Shown: one piece after another, positions 55,399 to 63,687 of the stretch
How positions within the stretch are numbered: the stretch's first letter is position 1
Layout of the letters: each line of letters begins with the position of its first letter
Origin: CBDCFT01 sp965216365
GTDB taxonomy: Bacteria; Pseudomonadota; Gammaproteobacteria; Arenicellales; CBDCFT01
Length of the DNA stretch: 64,000 nt
Assembly: GCA_965216365.1 (NCBI GenBank)
Contig: CBDCFT010000015.1
Location: 248,001-312,000 of the forward strand
Direction of reading: 5' to 3'
Notes under the pieces: generated by a model
Told to the model about the DNA's origin: nothing
The model's database searches: none
What the model saw: the letters and a program-made list of their open reading frames with translations, nothing else
Made by a program: the position numbers and the translations under genes

Positions 55399-55427
55399 AA
55401 TATAAGAAAACCCAGTAAATTAGTCAA
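55399..55427 (-). promoter_or_regulatory. Predicted sigma70 promoter and IscR type-1-like site for the suf operon
   Basis: On the minus strand TTGACT (55427-55422) and TATATT (55404-55399) are spaced by 17 bp. The sequence TTGACTAATTTACTGGG starting at the -35 follows much of the IscR type-1 consensus (YYGACTRWWWYAGTCRR). Binding there would block RNA polymerase. The predicted start site is about 50 bases before the iscR ATG. This is sequence inference. Confidence 0.75.
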
Positions 55428-55502
55428 CAATTATTGCTTATATCGACATAAGCCGCCGGTGGATGGTACTCATGAACCGAAGTTAGTAAATGAGACCACA
55501 AT

Positions 55503-55536
55503 TTGCACATTTTTCGTGCAGCACTTATAATGTGCT
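55503..55536 (+). promoter_or_regulatory. vapBC promoter with two tandem palindromic operator candidates
   Basis: TTGCAC at 55503-55508 and a perfect TATAAT at 55526-55531, 17 bp apart, form a promoter. Two inverted repeats with equal 7-bp spacers overlap it: tgcac-N7-gtgca (55504-55520) and agcac-N7-gtgct (55520-55536). They cover the -35 and -10 and fit autorepression by a ribbon-helix-helix antitoxin. The predicted start is only about 10 bases from the antitoxin ATG, so the leader is very short. Confidence 0.7.
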
Positions 55537-55547
55537 ACACTTTAACT

Positions 55548-55781
55548 ATGAAAACCAATATCACTTTAAAAGTCGACGCCGAACTGGCGCGCGAGGCGCG
55601 GATACTTGCAGCCAAGCGCGGTTTGTCTTTGAGCCGCATGGTCAGCGAGGAATTGGAACAACTCGTTGACCATGACCGAATCTTCGAACAAACCCGTAAA
55701 CGCGCGCTGCGCAGGTTGCGGCAAGGTTACGAGCTAGCCTGGCGTAAACCTGCAGATCGCGATGAGTTACATGAACGCTAG
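55548..55781 (+). CDS. Ribbon-helix-helix-like antitoxin of a type II toxin-antitoxin pair
   Basis: 77 aa from ATG 55548. The N-terminus MKTNITLKVDAELAREAR is a CopG/RHH-type beta-strand plus helix, and the basic C-terminus (RKRALRRLRQGYELAW) should bind the toxin. It both neutralises the toxin and represses the operon. The toxin start lies inside its 3' end. The older start at 55503 would run through the promoter and operator, so I reject it. Confidence 0.82.
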   Translation: MKTNITLKVDAELAREARILAAKRGLSLSRMVSEELEQLVDHDRIFEQTRKRALRRLRQGYELAWRKPADRDELHER

Positions 55782-56190
55782 TCGTTTCGTTGATACCAAT
55801 ATTCTTGTCTATGCCTACGACCGCCATGCTGGTGATAAACATGCCCGTGCTAAGGAACTTATTGAGACGCTTTGGGAAAACAATACAGGCGTAGTCAGTA
55901 CACAAGTATTGCAAGAGTTCTATGTCAATATCCGGCGCAAGGCCCAATCACCGCTCAATGCGACCACGGCACAACGATTGATTGAAGATTATTTGAGTTG
56001 GAAAATCGTTGTGAACGATGGCATTGCTTTAATTGAAGCGATAGCGATCGAGCAACGTTATCAGTTGTCGTTCTGGGATGCGTTGATTGTGCAAGCAGCC
56101 AATGCCGCCGGCGCCGAAGTACTGTACTCTGAGGACCTCAACAACGGCCAACTTTATGGCGAAGTCCGAGTAGAGAATCCGTTTTTATAA
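55762..56190 (+). CDS. vapC: PIN-domain toxin (VapC-like ribonuclease)
   Basis: 142 aa from ATG 55762 or 139 aa from ATG 55771. The PIN motifs are FVDTNILVYAYD (first catalytic Asp), QVLQEFY (Glu), SFWDALIV (Asp) and LYSEDLNNG (late Asp). It would cleave tRNA or rRNA when free of antitoxin. It overlaps the antitoxin gene by about 20 bp, so the two are translationally coupled. Its codon use and position in a repeat-rich, AT-rich stretch suggest acquisition by transfer. Confidence 0.87.
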   Translation: MSYMNASRFVDTNILVYAYDRHAGDKHARAKELIETLWENNTGVVSTQVLQEFYVNIRRKAQSPLNATTAQRLIEDYLSWKIVVNDGIALIEAIAIEQRYQLSFWDALIVQAANAAGAEVLYSEDLNNGQLYGEVRVENPFL

Positions 56191-56230
56191 ACCAATACTA
56201 ACAAATGGTGGTAGTTCCGAATGAAACAGG

Positions 56231-56259
56231 ATCCGGGACCCATGCTTAGGTTCCCGGAT
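56231..56259. repeat. Palindromic repeat (atccggga ... tcccggat)
   Basis: Perfect 8-bp arms with a 13-base spacer that itself pairs partly (cc...gg). This is the atccggga-type intergenic palindrome common in gammaproteobacteria. A related but different element is at 56777. It lies in the accessory islet after vapC. Confidence 0.55.
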
Positions 56260-56380
56260 TACGTTTTACTCCATCTAGGCTACGCTCGTTCAGATCCCTG
56301 GATGATGCTGCGCTTTATCCAGACTACACTCGCTGTAATGTTTAATCCCAAAACATAAATCTACGAGAAGCGTTATTCAA

Positions 56381-56748
56381 ATGAAATCAACTATCGTATT
56401 GATTATCCTCTTCCCTACCTTGGCGTTCGCGCAAACTACTACATATTCCGCAACTACACAAATTACAGTGATGAGGAGGGTAATCATAAAGTGACAAAGA
56501 AATTTGAACTCAATTTTCACGTAGATAAAACAACGGATAAAAATTACATCATGGCCTTTGATGGCACTTTGATTGACGTACATCGAATCGATAACCAAAA
56601 CCAAATATCTTTTTTGGAGATCACTCCTTCGGGTAACATTATGACCACCGCAATCGATTCAAATCTAAATTCTGTTCACAGTCGAAATACCGTGACTCTT
56701 GGCGAGATTTTACCGTCACAATATTACGGAACATGTGTTGTTAAATAG
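56381..56748 (+). pseudogene. Small exported protein gene with a probable frame break
   Basis: From ATG 56381 one frame encodes a clear signal peptide (MKSTIVLIILFPTLAFAQ) and then stops at 56494. The -1 frame is open through 56748 and has NYSDEEGNHKVTKKFELNF followed by a plausible 85-aa domain. The switch falls near 56465-56475. The second frame also has a GTG at 56491 with AGGAGGG 10 bases upstream, so it might be expressed without a signal as an 85-aa protein. I favour a single broken gene for a secreted protein of about 120 aa. I recognise no family. Confidence 0.5.
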
Positions 56749-56776
56749 CACCCGGATGCTGAGGAGAGGTTGGTAG

Positions 56777-56843
56777 TAGCCCGGATGCAATGAAATGGAA
56801 TCCGGGACTTGTTTCTGTGCTTGTTATCCATCGCATTGGGCTA
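56777..56843. repeat. Palindromic intergenic repeat, BIME/MITE-like
   Basis: The left end tagcccggatgcaatg is mirrored imperfectly by catcgcattgggcta at the right end, with an inner ggat-n-atccggg inverted repeat. Both ends carry the tagccc motif seen in dispersed gammaproteobacterial repeats. It sits between the broken exported gene and the lipoprotein gene and may be a non-autonomous repeat element. Confidence 0.5.
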
Positions 56844-56953
56844 TCGGAAAAGTGTCATCGATAGTGCTGAATTACGCGATTGATGCGGTTCGTAACTCTC
56901 GAGCATTGTACTACCGCGACTTCATTGCTTGCACAAAGTATTAAATTCGAATT

Positions 56954-57508
56954 GTGAATGTAAAAAATATTATCTACAAGTCCATTGGTATTTTCTCAAT
57001 TGTGTTTGTTAGCGGATGCGTTGCTATCGACTCGAGAGTGAAAGAGGAGATTCCAAGAAAAGTCGAGGGGATTGAAGCTTTTTCAGGTAAATATGCGAAT
57101 GAACCAATTTACCAATCGGAGTCAATGGGCTTTGTCGGTCCACATGATATTACATATGTTACAGGGCATCTAATTACAACTCCCGATAGCTTTAGCATTG
57201 TTGCTAATAGTGATACTGGATTGATTATCGAATTACTTAAGAGTGGGGACATTATTACAACGAAGGAGTATTCTTTTGATGGAGGATTGGAACTAACAGA
57301 AGAGGGCGTTCTTAAGCTACCAAAAGAAACCGATGCTGGTGGTCATGATTCTCCAGTGGTTGGATTTGCCTCTAACCGAATCTTATTTTATTTAAATACT
57401 AATGATGAGCTCGTGGTTGTAACTTCGGGTGGGGGAGCAGGAATAGTTGGAATTTTTCCGATGGTGGTGTACGGGAAGTTAATGGCAATATTTCCACGAC
57501 AACCTTAA
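56954..57508 (+). CDS. Small lipoprotein of unknown function
   Basis: 184 aa, GTG start. The N-terminus IIYKSIGIFSIVFVSGC has a lipobox (VSGC) with the lipidated Cys at residue 22. The mature part is beta-rich and ends VVYGKLMAIFPRQP. I recognise no family. Codon use is visibly more AT-rich than in neighbouring housekeeping genes, which fits an acquired gene. Gaps on both sides contain repeats, and no partner gene is evident. Confidence 0.7.
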   Translation: MNVKNIIYKSIGIFSIVFVSGCVAIDSRVKEEIPRKVEGIEAFSGKYANEPIYQSESMGFVGPHDITYVTGHLITTPDSFSIVANSDTGLIIELLKSGDIITTKEYSFDGGLELTEEGVLKLPKETDAGGHDSPVVGFASNRILFYLNTNDELVVVTSGGGAGIVGIFPMVVYGKLMAIFPRQP

Positions 57509-57578
57509 AAACTCTAACAGCTCGCGTAGGATGTCGGTGAAGTACAAACCGCATCTATCGCGAATGCTTGTTCAATTT

Positions 57579-58214
57579 TTAAAGCTTGCGCACCATCATC
57601 ACGCCATCGCGTAAGGTAAGGAGCATATTTTCAACACGGTAGTCGTTTGTAACTAATTTGTTGAACTCAACCAAGGCTTGATCCGTCTCATTTTTCGGAT
57701 TCAAAACCGCGCCTGACCACAACACATTATCAGCCAGTATCAATCCGCCGGTTTTGAGTTTAGGGAGTACAGCTTCGTAGTAAGCACAGTAGTTTTCTTT
57801 GTCCGCATCGATAAAAACCAGATCGAAGGGGCCGTCAAGCCTTTCTAAAGTTTCCAAAGCGGGGCCGAGTTTTATGGTGATTTTCTTGCCGTGCGGACTA
57901 CGATCAAAAAAAGATTGCGCGATTTTTGAAGTGTCTTCATTAACATCGCAGGCAATCAACTCACCGTCTTCCGGCAAAGCTTCGGCCATGCACAGTGCCG
58001 AATAGCCGGTAAACATACCGATTTCCAATACGCGTTTGGTACTGGTTATGGCGACCATCATGCGAAGGAATCCACCCTCCAATGCGCCGACCACCATTTG
58101 CGGGTCTTTGCATTCAGCATAAGTCTTTTGCTCTAGCTCTTTTAAAAGCTCATTTGGAGCCTGAGTGTGGGCGCTAGCGTATTTTTCAATTCCGGGGATA
58201 AGCAATGGGGTCAT
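57579..58214 (-). CDS. SAM-dependent O-methyltransferase (CCoAOMT-like)
   Basis: 211 aa from ATG 58214. Family motifs are LEIGMFTGYSALCMAEALP (SAM site), ACDVNEDTSKIA, DLVFIDADKENY (metal-binding Asp) and GGLILADNVLWSG. Members use a divalent metal to methylate catechols or caffeoyl-type groups. It is divergent from glnE, whose first codons lie about 80 bp away. The substrate is unknown. Confidence 0.88.
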   Translation of the reverse strand: MTPLLIPGIEKYASAHTQAPNELLKELEQKTYAECKDPQMVVGALEGGFLRMMVAITSTKRVLEIGMFTGYSALCMAEALPEDGELIACDVNEDTSKIAQSFFDRSPHGKKITIKLGPALETLERLDGPFDLVFIDADKENYCAYYEAVLPKLKTGGLILADNVLWSGAVLNPKNETDQALVEFNKLVTNDYRVENMLLTLRDGVMMVRKL

Positions 58215-58294
58215 GGTCTGATTCCTATACAATTCGCCAATACATTTCACTAGATGTCATCATTCAAACCCAGTTTGATCGAATTGTCACCTGT

Positions 58295-61222
58295 ATGAGT
58301 TTTAACGACACCCAAAAACATCCGTCCGGCCATCACATTGTTGACGAGGCGTTGTCACAGATTCCAGCGGATTTGCGCGACAGCGCCACGAAATACTGGA
58401 ACGATTTTTGTGCTGCCGAGGATATCGAGAAACTGCCGCAGAAAAACATCGAATGGCTGGAATCGTTGCCACGAGTGTGGGCCTGCAGCGATTTCGTCGC
58501 GCAGGCTTGCCTGCGTAACACCGAGGTATTTGTTGATTTGGTCGCCAGCGGTGATTTGTTCAGAACATACGAAAGGTATGAGCTGGCAAGCTCCATCAAA
58601 GAAGATTTGAAAGATTGCACAGACGAATCTTCCCTCGCCCTCGCTTTGCGCAAACGTCGTCAACGCGAGATGGTGCGTCTCGCCTGGCGCGATCTTGCCG
58701 GCTGGGCTTCCCTGGAAGAAGTCACCCAAACACTTTCCGATCTCGCCGACGCTTGTATCGACAACGCTTTAACTCTAATTCATCAATGGACGTGCGCGGT
58801 CTGGGGAACTCCTATTGGCAAAGAATCCGGCGGAGCACAGCAACTTGTGGTGCTAGGACTGGGTAAGCTGGGTGGACAGGAACTCAACTTTTCCTCCGAC
58901 ATCGATCTGATTTTTGCTTATCCCGAAGAAGGCGAGACCGACGGCAAAAGGCCACGCAGTAATCATGAGTTTTTTCTGCGTGCGGGCCAGCGATTAGTCC
59001 AAGCGTTGGACAACGTCGATGCGAACGGTTTTGTGTTTCGCACCGATATGCGGCTGCGGCCCAATGGCGACAGCGGCGCGCTGGTGTTGCCGTTCAGTGC
59101 GATGGAACATTACTACCAGACCCATGGCCGCGACTGGGAACGTTACGCCTTGATCAAGGCACGAGTCGTGGGTGGTGATCGAAAACACAGTAAGGAGTTG
59201 CTGCAGACGTTGAGGCCATTTGTTTACCGGCGTTACCTCGACTACGGTGCATTTAAATCCATTCGGGATATGAAAACACTCATTGAGCGTGAACTGGAAA
59301 GAAAAGGCATCGGTGAAAATGTAAAACTCGGTCGTGGTGGCATTCGTGAAATCGAATTTATCGCGCAAAGTTTTCAATTAATCCGCGGTGGGCGGGAAAA
59401 GGGCTTGCAAACACCGCGATTGTTCTCCGCCCTCGATCACCTTGGCGAGATTGGCGTTTTGGAACCGGCAGATATCGCTCAGCTCAAAGAGAACTATATT
59501 TTCTTGCGCAAAGTTGAACATTGTTTACAGATGTTTGCCGACCAGCAAACCCACCAATTACCCCAGGACAACCTTGCACAAACCAGGCTCGCTTTTGCGA
59601 TGCAATTTGACGACTGGGCGAGTTTCGAAAAGCAGCTCATCCAGGTGCGTAATCAGGTTCAACATAGTTTTGATCAGACATTTCGCATGGACGATGACGC
59701 AAGCAAAAGTACGTCTTCTGCATACAGCGATGTCTGGTTACAAACGGCAACACCGGAGCAATCCAAAAGTTTCTTACATGAAGCGGGTTTCAACGAGTCC
59801 GACGCAATAATCGCACTGCTGGAACGACTACGGGCTGGTGCAAGCTACCGCACGTTTTCCACGGAAGGCCGCGATTTGCTCGATGCGTTGATCCCTCTGT
59901 TAATCGAAAGCGCCAGCCAGAGCGATCAACCCGAACTCGCATTTACACGGTTGATTCATGTTATTGAATCCATCGGTCGTCGCTCCGCTTATCTTTCCCT
60001 GCTCATCGAAAACCCGATGGCACGAACCCAACTGGTCAAGCTGTGTTCCGCAAGCGGCTGGATAAGTCAGTGGATGGCGCAACACCCGTTGGTGCTGGAC
60101 GAACTTATCGATCCGATTAGCAGTTTTCAATCACTGGATTTGATCCAACTCAATGCTGAACTGCACCGACAGCTTGCCGCGCTGGACGACGACGATCTTG
60201 AAACGGCGATGGAGATATTGCGTGATTTTCGTCATGCCCATGTTTTGCGCGTTGCGGCAGCGGATGTAGCCAATGTTTTACCGCCGCACAGAGTCAGCGA
60301 GCAACTCTGTTTGATTGCCGAGGCGGTATTGAATCAGTGCCGCTATATCGCACAACGAAATTTGCTTCGGCGCTATGGCAAGGCCGTTCATTCAGAAAAT
60401 ACATCAGAACAGGAAGTAGAATTCGCCGTCGTTGCTTACGGCAAACTCGGCAGCGGTGAACTGGGTTATCACTCCGATCTCGATATCGTGTTTCTCTACG
60501 AAGACGTAGGAGATCCCGGCGTACACACTACAGGTGGCGAACAATCGATTTCAGTTGCGCACTACTTTGGCCGTCTTACTCAGCGGCTGATGCACATACT
60601 GACCACTCGCACCAGCGGCGGCATATTGTATGAAACCGACACGCGGTTGCGACCCAGCGGACGCTCCGGCACCATGGTGACATCCATCAATGCATTCGCC
60701 GAGTATCAGAAAGAGCAGGCCTGGACCTGGGAACACCAGGCACTGGTGCGCGCGCGTGTCGTGGTCGGTAGTGAGCATGTACGTAGCCCGTTTGAGCGCA
60801 TTCGCCAGGAAGTGTTATGTCGGCAGCGAGACCCGCTGAAATTGAAACAAGACGTCGTGCAAATGCGCGAGAAGATGATTGCCAGCAACAGCCAATCCAC
60901 AAAAGAGAAATTTGACCTCAAACTCGAACAAGGCGGATTGGTGGACATAGAATTTGTTGTGCAATACCTGGTGCTGGCGTTCGCGCATCAACACGGCGAA
61001 CTCGCAACGTCGCGGGATACGATTGGGCTGCTGAATAAAGCTGGCGAATTGAAGCTGCTCACGCCGAAACAAACGCAAAAGCTGATTGACGCATACGCGC
61101 AGTATTCGGCGAAAGAACAAGAACTCAAGTTGGCCGAACAACCGGCGTTGGTAGCGCGCACCGAATTCAACGAAATACGGAACAATGTCAGCGCAATCTG
61201 GCAAGAATTATTTGCTGCTTAG
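58295..61222 (+). CDS. glnE: Bifunctional glutamine-synthetase adenylyltransferase/deadenylyltransferase
   Basis: 975 aa from ATG 58295. Both nucleotidyltransferase domains are visible: GLGKLGGQELNFSSDIDLIF in the N-terminal half and AYGKLGSGELGYHSDLDIVF in the C-terminal half, each with paired Asp residues. KLGRGGIREIEFIAQ and LEQGGLVDIEFVVQYLV are the usual linker motifs. GlnE adenylylates glutamine synthetase when nitrogen is plentiful and removes the AMP when it is scarce, under PII control. An upstream start at 58205 would overlap the divergent methyltransferase gene. Confidence 0.95.
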   Translation: MSFNDTQKHPSGHHIVDEALSQIPADLRDSATKYWNDFCAAEDIEKLPQKNIEWLESLPRVWACSDFVAQACLRNTEVFVDLVASGDLFRTYERYELASSIKEDLKDCTDESSLALALRKRRQREMVRLAWRDLAGWASLEEVTQTLSDLADACIDNALTLIHQWTCAVWGTPIGKESGGAQQLVVLGLGKLGGQELNFSSDIDLIFAYPEEGETDGKRPRSNHEFFLRAGQRLVQALDNVDANGFVFRTDMRLRPNGDSGALVLPFSAMEHYYQTHGRDWERYALIKARVVGGDRKHSKELLQTLRPFVYRRYLDYGAFKSIRDMKTLIERELERKGIGENVKLGRGGIREIEFIAQSFQLIRGGREKGLQTPRLFSALDHLGEIGVLEPADIAQLKENYIFLRKVEHCLQMFADQQTHQLPQDNLAQTRLAFAMQFDDWASFEKQLIQVRNQVQHSFDQTFRMDDDASKSTSSAYSDVWLQTATPEQSKSFLHEAGFNESDAIIALLERLRAGASYRTFSTEGRDLLDALIPLLIESASQSDQPELAFTRLIHVIESIGRRSAYLSLLIENPMARTQLVKLCSASGWISQWMAQHPLVLDELIDPISSFQSLDLIQLNAELHRQLAALDDDDLETAMEILRDFRHAHVLRVAAADVANVLPPHRVSEQLCLIAEAVLNQCRYIAQRNLLRRYGKAVHSENTSEQEVEFAVVAYGKLGSGELGYHSDLDIVFLYEDVGDPGVHTTGGEQSISVAHYFGRLTQRLMHILTTRTSGGILYETDTRLRPSGRSGTMVTSINAFAEYQKEQAWTWEHQALVRARVVVGSEHVRSPFERIRQEVLCRQRDPLKLKQDVVQMREKMIASNSQSTKEKFDLKLEQGGLVDIEFVVQYLVLAFAHQHGELATSRDTIGLLNKAGELKLLTPKQTQKLIDAYAQYSAKEQELKLAEQPALVARTEFNEIRNNVSAIWQELFAA

Positions 61223-61244
61223 CCTCAACCGTGCCGAAATTTTG

Positions 61245-61273
61245 TTGACAAGTGCCGCACTGTCGCCTATTTA
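61245..61273 (+). promoter_or_regulatory. Predicted sigma70 promoter of ilvE
   Basis: A perfect TTGACA at 61245-61250 is followed after 17 bp by TATTTA at 61268-61273, a weaker -10. It lies about 50 bp before the ilvE ATG (61324), which has GGGAG shortly upstream. The sequence gives no repressor site. Confidence 0.65.
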
Positions 61274-61323
61274 CTACAAAGACTTGTCACAGTGCGTAAA
61301 GTAAAAGATTGAGGGAGTGAACC

Positions 61324-62244
61324 ATGTCATTTTCAGATAGAGACGGCACCATTTGGTACAACGGCGAGTACGTACCCTGGCGCGACGCGACCACCCACGT
61401 GCTAACTCATACTCTACACTACGGTTTGGGCGTGTTCGAAGGCATTCGTGCCTACGAAACCGAACGCGGTACCGCAGTGTTCCGATTAGAGGATCACACT
61501 GACCGTTTCTTCCGCTCAGCACATATTCTCGGCATGAAAATCCCGTACGACAAGGACACACTGAACGAAGCCCAGGTGGAAGTCATACGACGCAACAACT
61601 TAAAAAGCGCGTATATCCGGCCACTCGCTTTTTATGGCTCAGAGGGCATGGGTATTCGTGCGGACATGCTGAAAACCCATATCGCCATTGCCAGTTGGGA
61701 ATGGGGCGCTTATCTTGGCGAAGACGGATTGAAAAAAGGCATACGCATTCGCACGTCGTCACTTACGCGGCATCATGTGAATATCACCATGTGTCGCGCG
61801 AAAGCGTGTGGCAACTACATCAATTCCATACTCGCCCTGCAGGAAGCCGTGTCCTGTGGGTATGACGAAGCATTGATGCTGGACTCCGAAGGTTATGTGA
61901 TGGAAGGCACAGGGGAGAATATTTTCATCGTGCGTGATGATAAAATTTACACGCCTGATCTAACATCTGCTCTGGAAGGCATTACTCGAGATACGATTTT
62001 CTCTTTGGCGGCGGAGGCTGGATACGAAATCAAGGAGAAAAGAATTACACGGGATGAAGTGTACGTTGCTGACGAAGTATTTTTTACCGGCACCGCAGCG
62101 GAAGTCACTCCCGTGCGGGAACTGGATGATCGTGTGATCGGCTCAGGCGAACGCGGCCCGGTGACGGAAAAACTGCAATCCATGTATTTCGATCAGGTTT
62201 ATGGACGACGCGATCAACACAGCGACTGGCTCACTTATATTTAA
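61324..62244 (+). CDS. ilvE: Branched-chain amino acid aminotransferase
   Basis: 306 aa. It is a fold-type IV PLP aminotransferase with the PLP lysine at Lys160 in CRAKACGNYINS. Other motifs are HTLHYGLGVFEGIRAY, AYIRPLAFYG, DEALMLDSEGYVMEGTGENI and EVFFTGTAAEVTPV. It transfers the amino group between glutamate and the keto acids of Leu, Ile and Val. It lies downstream of glnE and directly before the zinc-finger gene, an order seen in several gammaproteobacteria. Confidence 0.96.
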   Translation: MSFSDRDGTIWYNGEYVPWRDATTHVLTHTLHYGLGVFEGIRAYETERGTAVFRLEDHTDRFFRSAHILGMKIPYDKDTLNEAQVEVIRRNNLKSAYIRPLAFYGSEGMGIRADMLKTHIAIASWEWGAYLGEDGLKKGIRIRTSSLTRHHVNITMCRAKACGNYINSILALQEAVSCGYDEALMLDSEGYVMEGTGENIFIVRDDKIYTPDLTSALEGITRDTIFSLAAEAGYEIKEKRITRDEVYVADEVFFTGTAAEVTPVRELDDRVIGSGERGPVTEKLQSMYFDQVYGRRDQHSDWLTYI

Positions 62245-62259
62245 AGCACAGATACAATC

Positions 62260-62472
62260 ATGACTAACTCTGAATCAACACCCGCTTCCGACAACACCAA
62301 ACCAAACAAGTCCATGCGTCGCGAAGTGACCAAAGACGATTTGCCGCTGCATTGCCCCATGGACGGCGATACCTTGTGGGACGCTCACCCACGTGTTTAC
62401 TTGCCCATAGAAGATACCGGCGAAGAGCTGTGTCCATATTGCGGAACAGTGTATGTGTTGGTTGAAAAGTAA
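62260..62472 (+). CDS. Zinc-finger domain protein (zf-CHCC family)
   Basis: 70 aa. The metal ligands fit zf-CHCC (PF10276): Cys32 (LHCPMDG), His43 (DAHPRVYLPI), Cys58 and Cys61 (LCPYCGTVYVL). The fold is shared with the NDUFS6 subunit of complex I. The bacterial role is unknown. It starts 15 bp after ilvE, so it is co-transcribed with it. Confidence 0.9.
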   Translation: MTNSESTPASDNTKPNKSMRREVTKDDLPLHCPMDGDTLWDAHPRVYLPIEDTGEELCPYCGTVYVLVEK

Positions 62473-62555
62473 AGTTATCGCAAGCGAAATGCTGATTGTT
62501 TGCTGGGCCAGTTATTGTTTAGCCGCGCTCGACTATCAACGTTCAGGTCTCAGAG

Positions 62556-62580
62556 TGTAGGAGCGAGTGTAACTCGCGAG
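62556..62580 (+). repeat. REP-type palindromic repeat (tgtaggagcgagtgtaactcgcgag)
   Basis: Second copy of the TGTAGGAGC...CTCGCGA type found at 48650, with arms gcgagt / actcgc around gta. It lies between the zf-CHCC gene and waaF, a typical intergenic position for REP elements. Confidence 0.8.
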
Positions 62581-62652
62581 TGGTTTGATCACGCAACATC
62601 CATCCACGCCAGTTCTATTTCGAGCGTTTAGATAAATCTGATCAGCGAAGGT

Positions 62653-63675
62653 TTGTCGGTAAGTAACGCTAATAGGGTTCTGATTGTCGGCCCCTCCTGG
62701 GTCGGCGACATGGTCATGGCACAAAGTCTGTTTATGACTTTGTGTGCAAATAATCCCGATGTAAAAATTTCCGTGCTGGCGCCTGAATGGACCCGGCCAT
62801 TGCTGCAACGTATGCCACAGGTTCAACAAACCATCGGACTTCCGTTTGGGCATGGAGAACTCGCCTGGGGCAAACGACGCCAGATAGCAAAAGAAATTCA
62901 AAAACAAAACTTCGACCAAGCTGTAGTTTTACCTGGTTCACTCAAATCGGCACTTATTCCTTTTTGGGCAAAGATTCCCAAACGGACGGGTTTTCGCGGC
63001 GAGATGCGTTACGGTTTGCTAAACGATATTCGGCGACTGGATAAAACAAAACTTACCCGCACCGTGCAACGTTTTGTCGCTCTCGGGTTGCCAGCAGAAA
63101 GAACGCTCCCCAGTGAAATCCCGAATCCACGTTTGAAAGTTGATACTAGCGAGGTTGACAAGGCATTAAACCGGTTGAATATCATTAATGCCGATCAACC
63201 TGTATTGGCGTTGTGTCCGGGCGCAGAATACGGCCCCGCGAAACGCTGGCCTGCGCAGCATTTTGCAGAGCTGGCAAAATCACAGATTAAAAATGGCTGG
63301 CAAGTCTGGTTATTCGGCTCGGATAAAGACGAAGCCATAACGCAAGCCATCAATGAAAAGACAAATAACACATGTCTCGACCTGGCCGGCTCGACTACAT
63401 TGCCCGAAGCAGTGGATTTGATGTCATTAGCTAAAGTCGTTGTCAGCAATGATTCCGGCTTGATGCACGTCGCCGCGGCACTGGATAAGAAAGTGATTGC
63501 GTTGTATGGCTCGTCCAGTCCGGATTTTACGCCGCCCTTGCATGCGCAAGCTGAGATAATGAGTTTAAATCTGGATTGCAGCCCGTGTTTTAAGCGCGAA
63601 TGTCCGTTGGGTCATTTAAAATGTCTAAACAATCTGTCGCCAGACCGTGTTTTACAAAAAATTATTACTCACTAA
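62653..63675 (+). CDS. waaF: Lipopolysaccharide heptosyltransferase II
   Basis: 340 aa, TTG start. It is a GT9-family glycosyltransferase: VLIVGPSWVGDMVMAQ at the N-terminus, LCPGAEYGPAKRWPAQHFAE in the donor domain, and VVSNDSGLMHVAAALDKKVI at the end. It adds the second heptose to the LPS inner core at the cytoplasmic face. Together with galE downstream it marks a lipopolysaccharide synthesis region. The start is set by the MSVSNANRVLIVG alignment. Confidence 0.92.
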   Translation: MSVSNANRVLIVGPSWVGDMVMAQSLFMTLCANNPDVKISVLAPEWTRPLLQRMPQVQQTIGLPFGHGELAWGKRRQIAKEIQKQNFDQAVVLPGSLKSALIPFWAKIPKRTGFRGEMRYGLLNDIRRLDKTKLTRTVQRFVALGLPAERTLPSEIPNPRLKVDTSEVDKALNRLNIINADQPVLALCPGAEYGPAKRWPAQHFAELAKSQIKNGWQVWLFGSDKDEAITQAINEKTNNTCLDLAGSTTLPEAVDLMSLAKVVVSNDSGLMHVAAALDKKVIALYGSSSPDFTPPLHAQAEIMSLNLDCSPCFKRECPLGHLKCLNNLSPDRVLQKIITH

Positions 63676-63687
63676 CAACAAAAGTTG

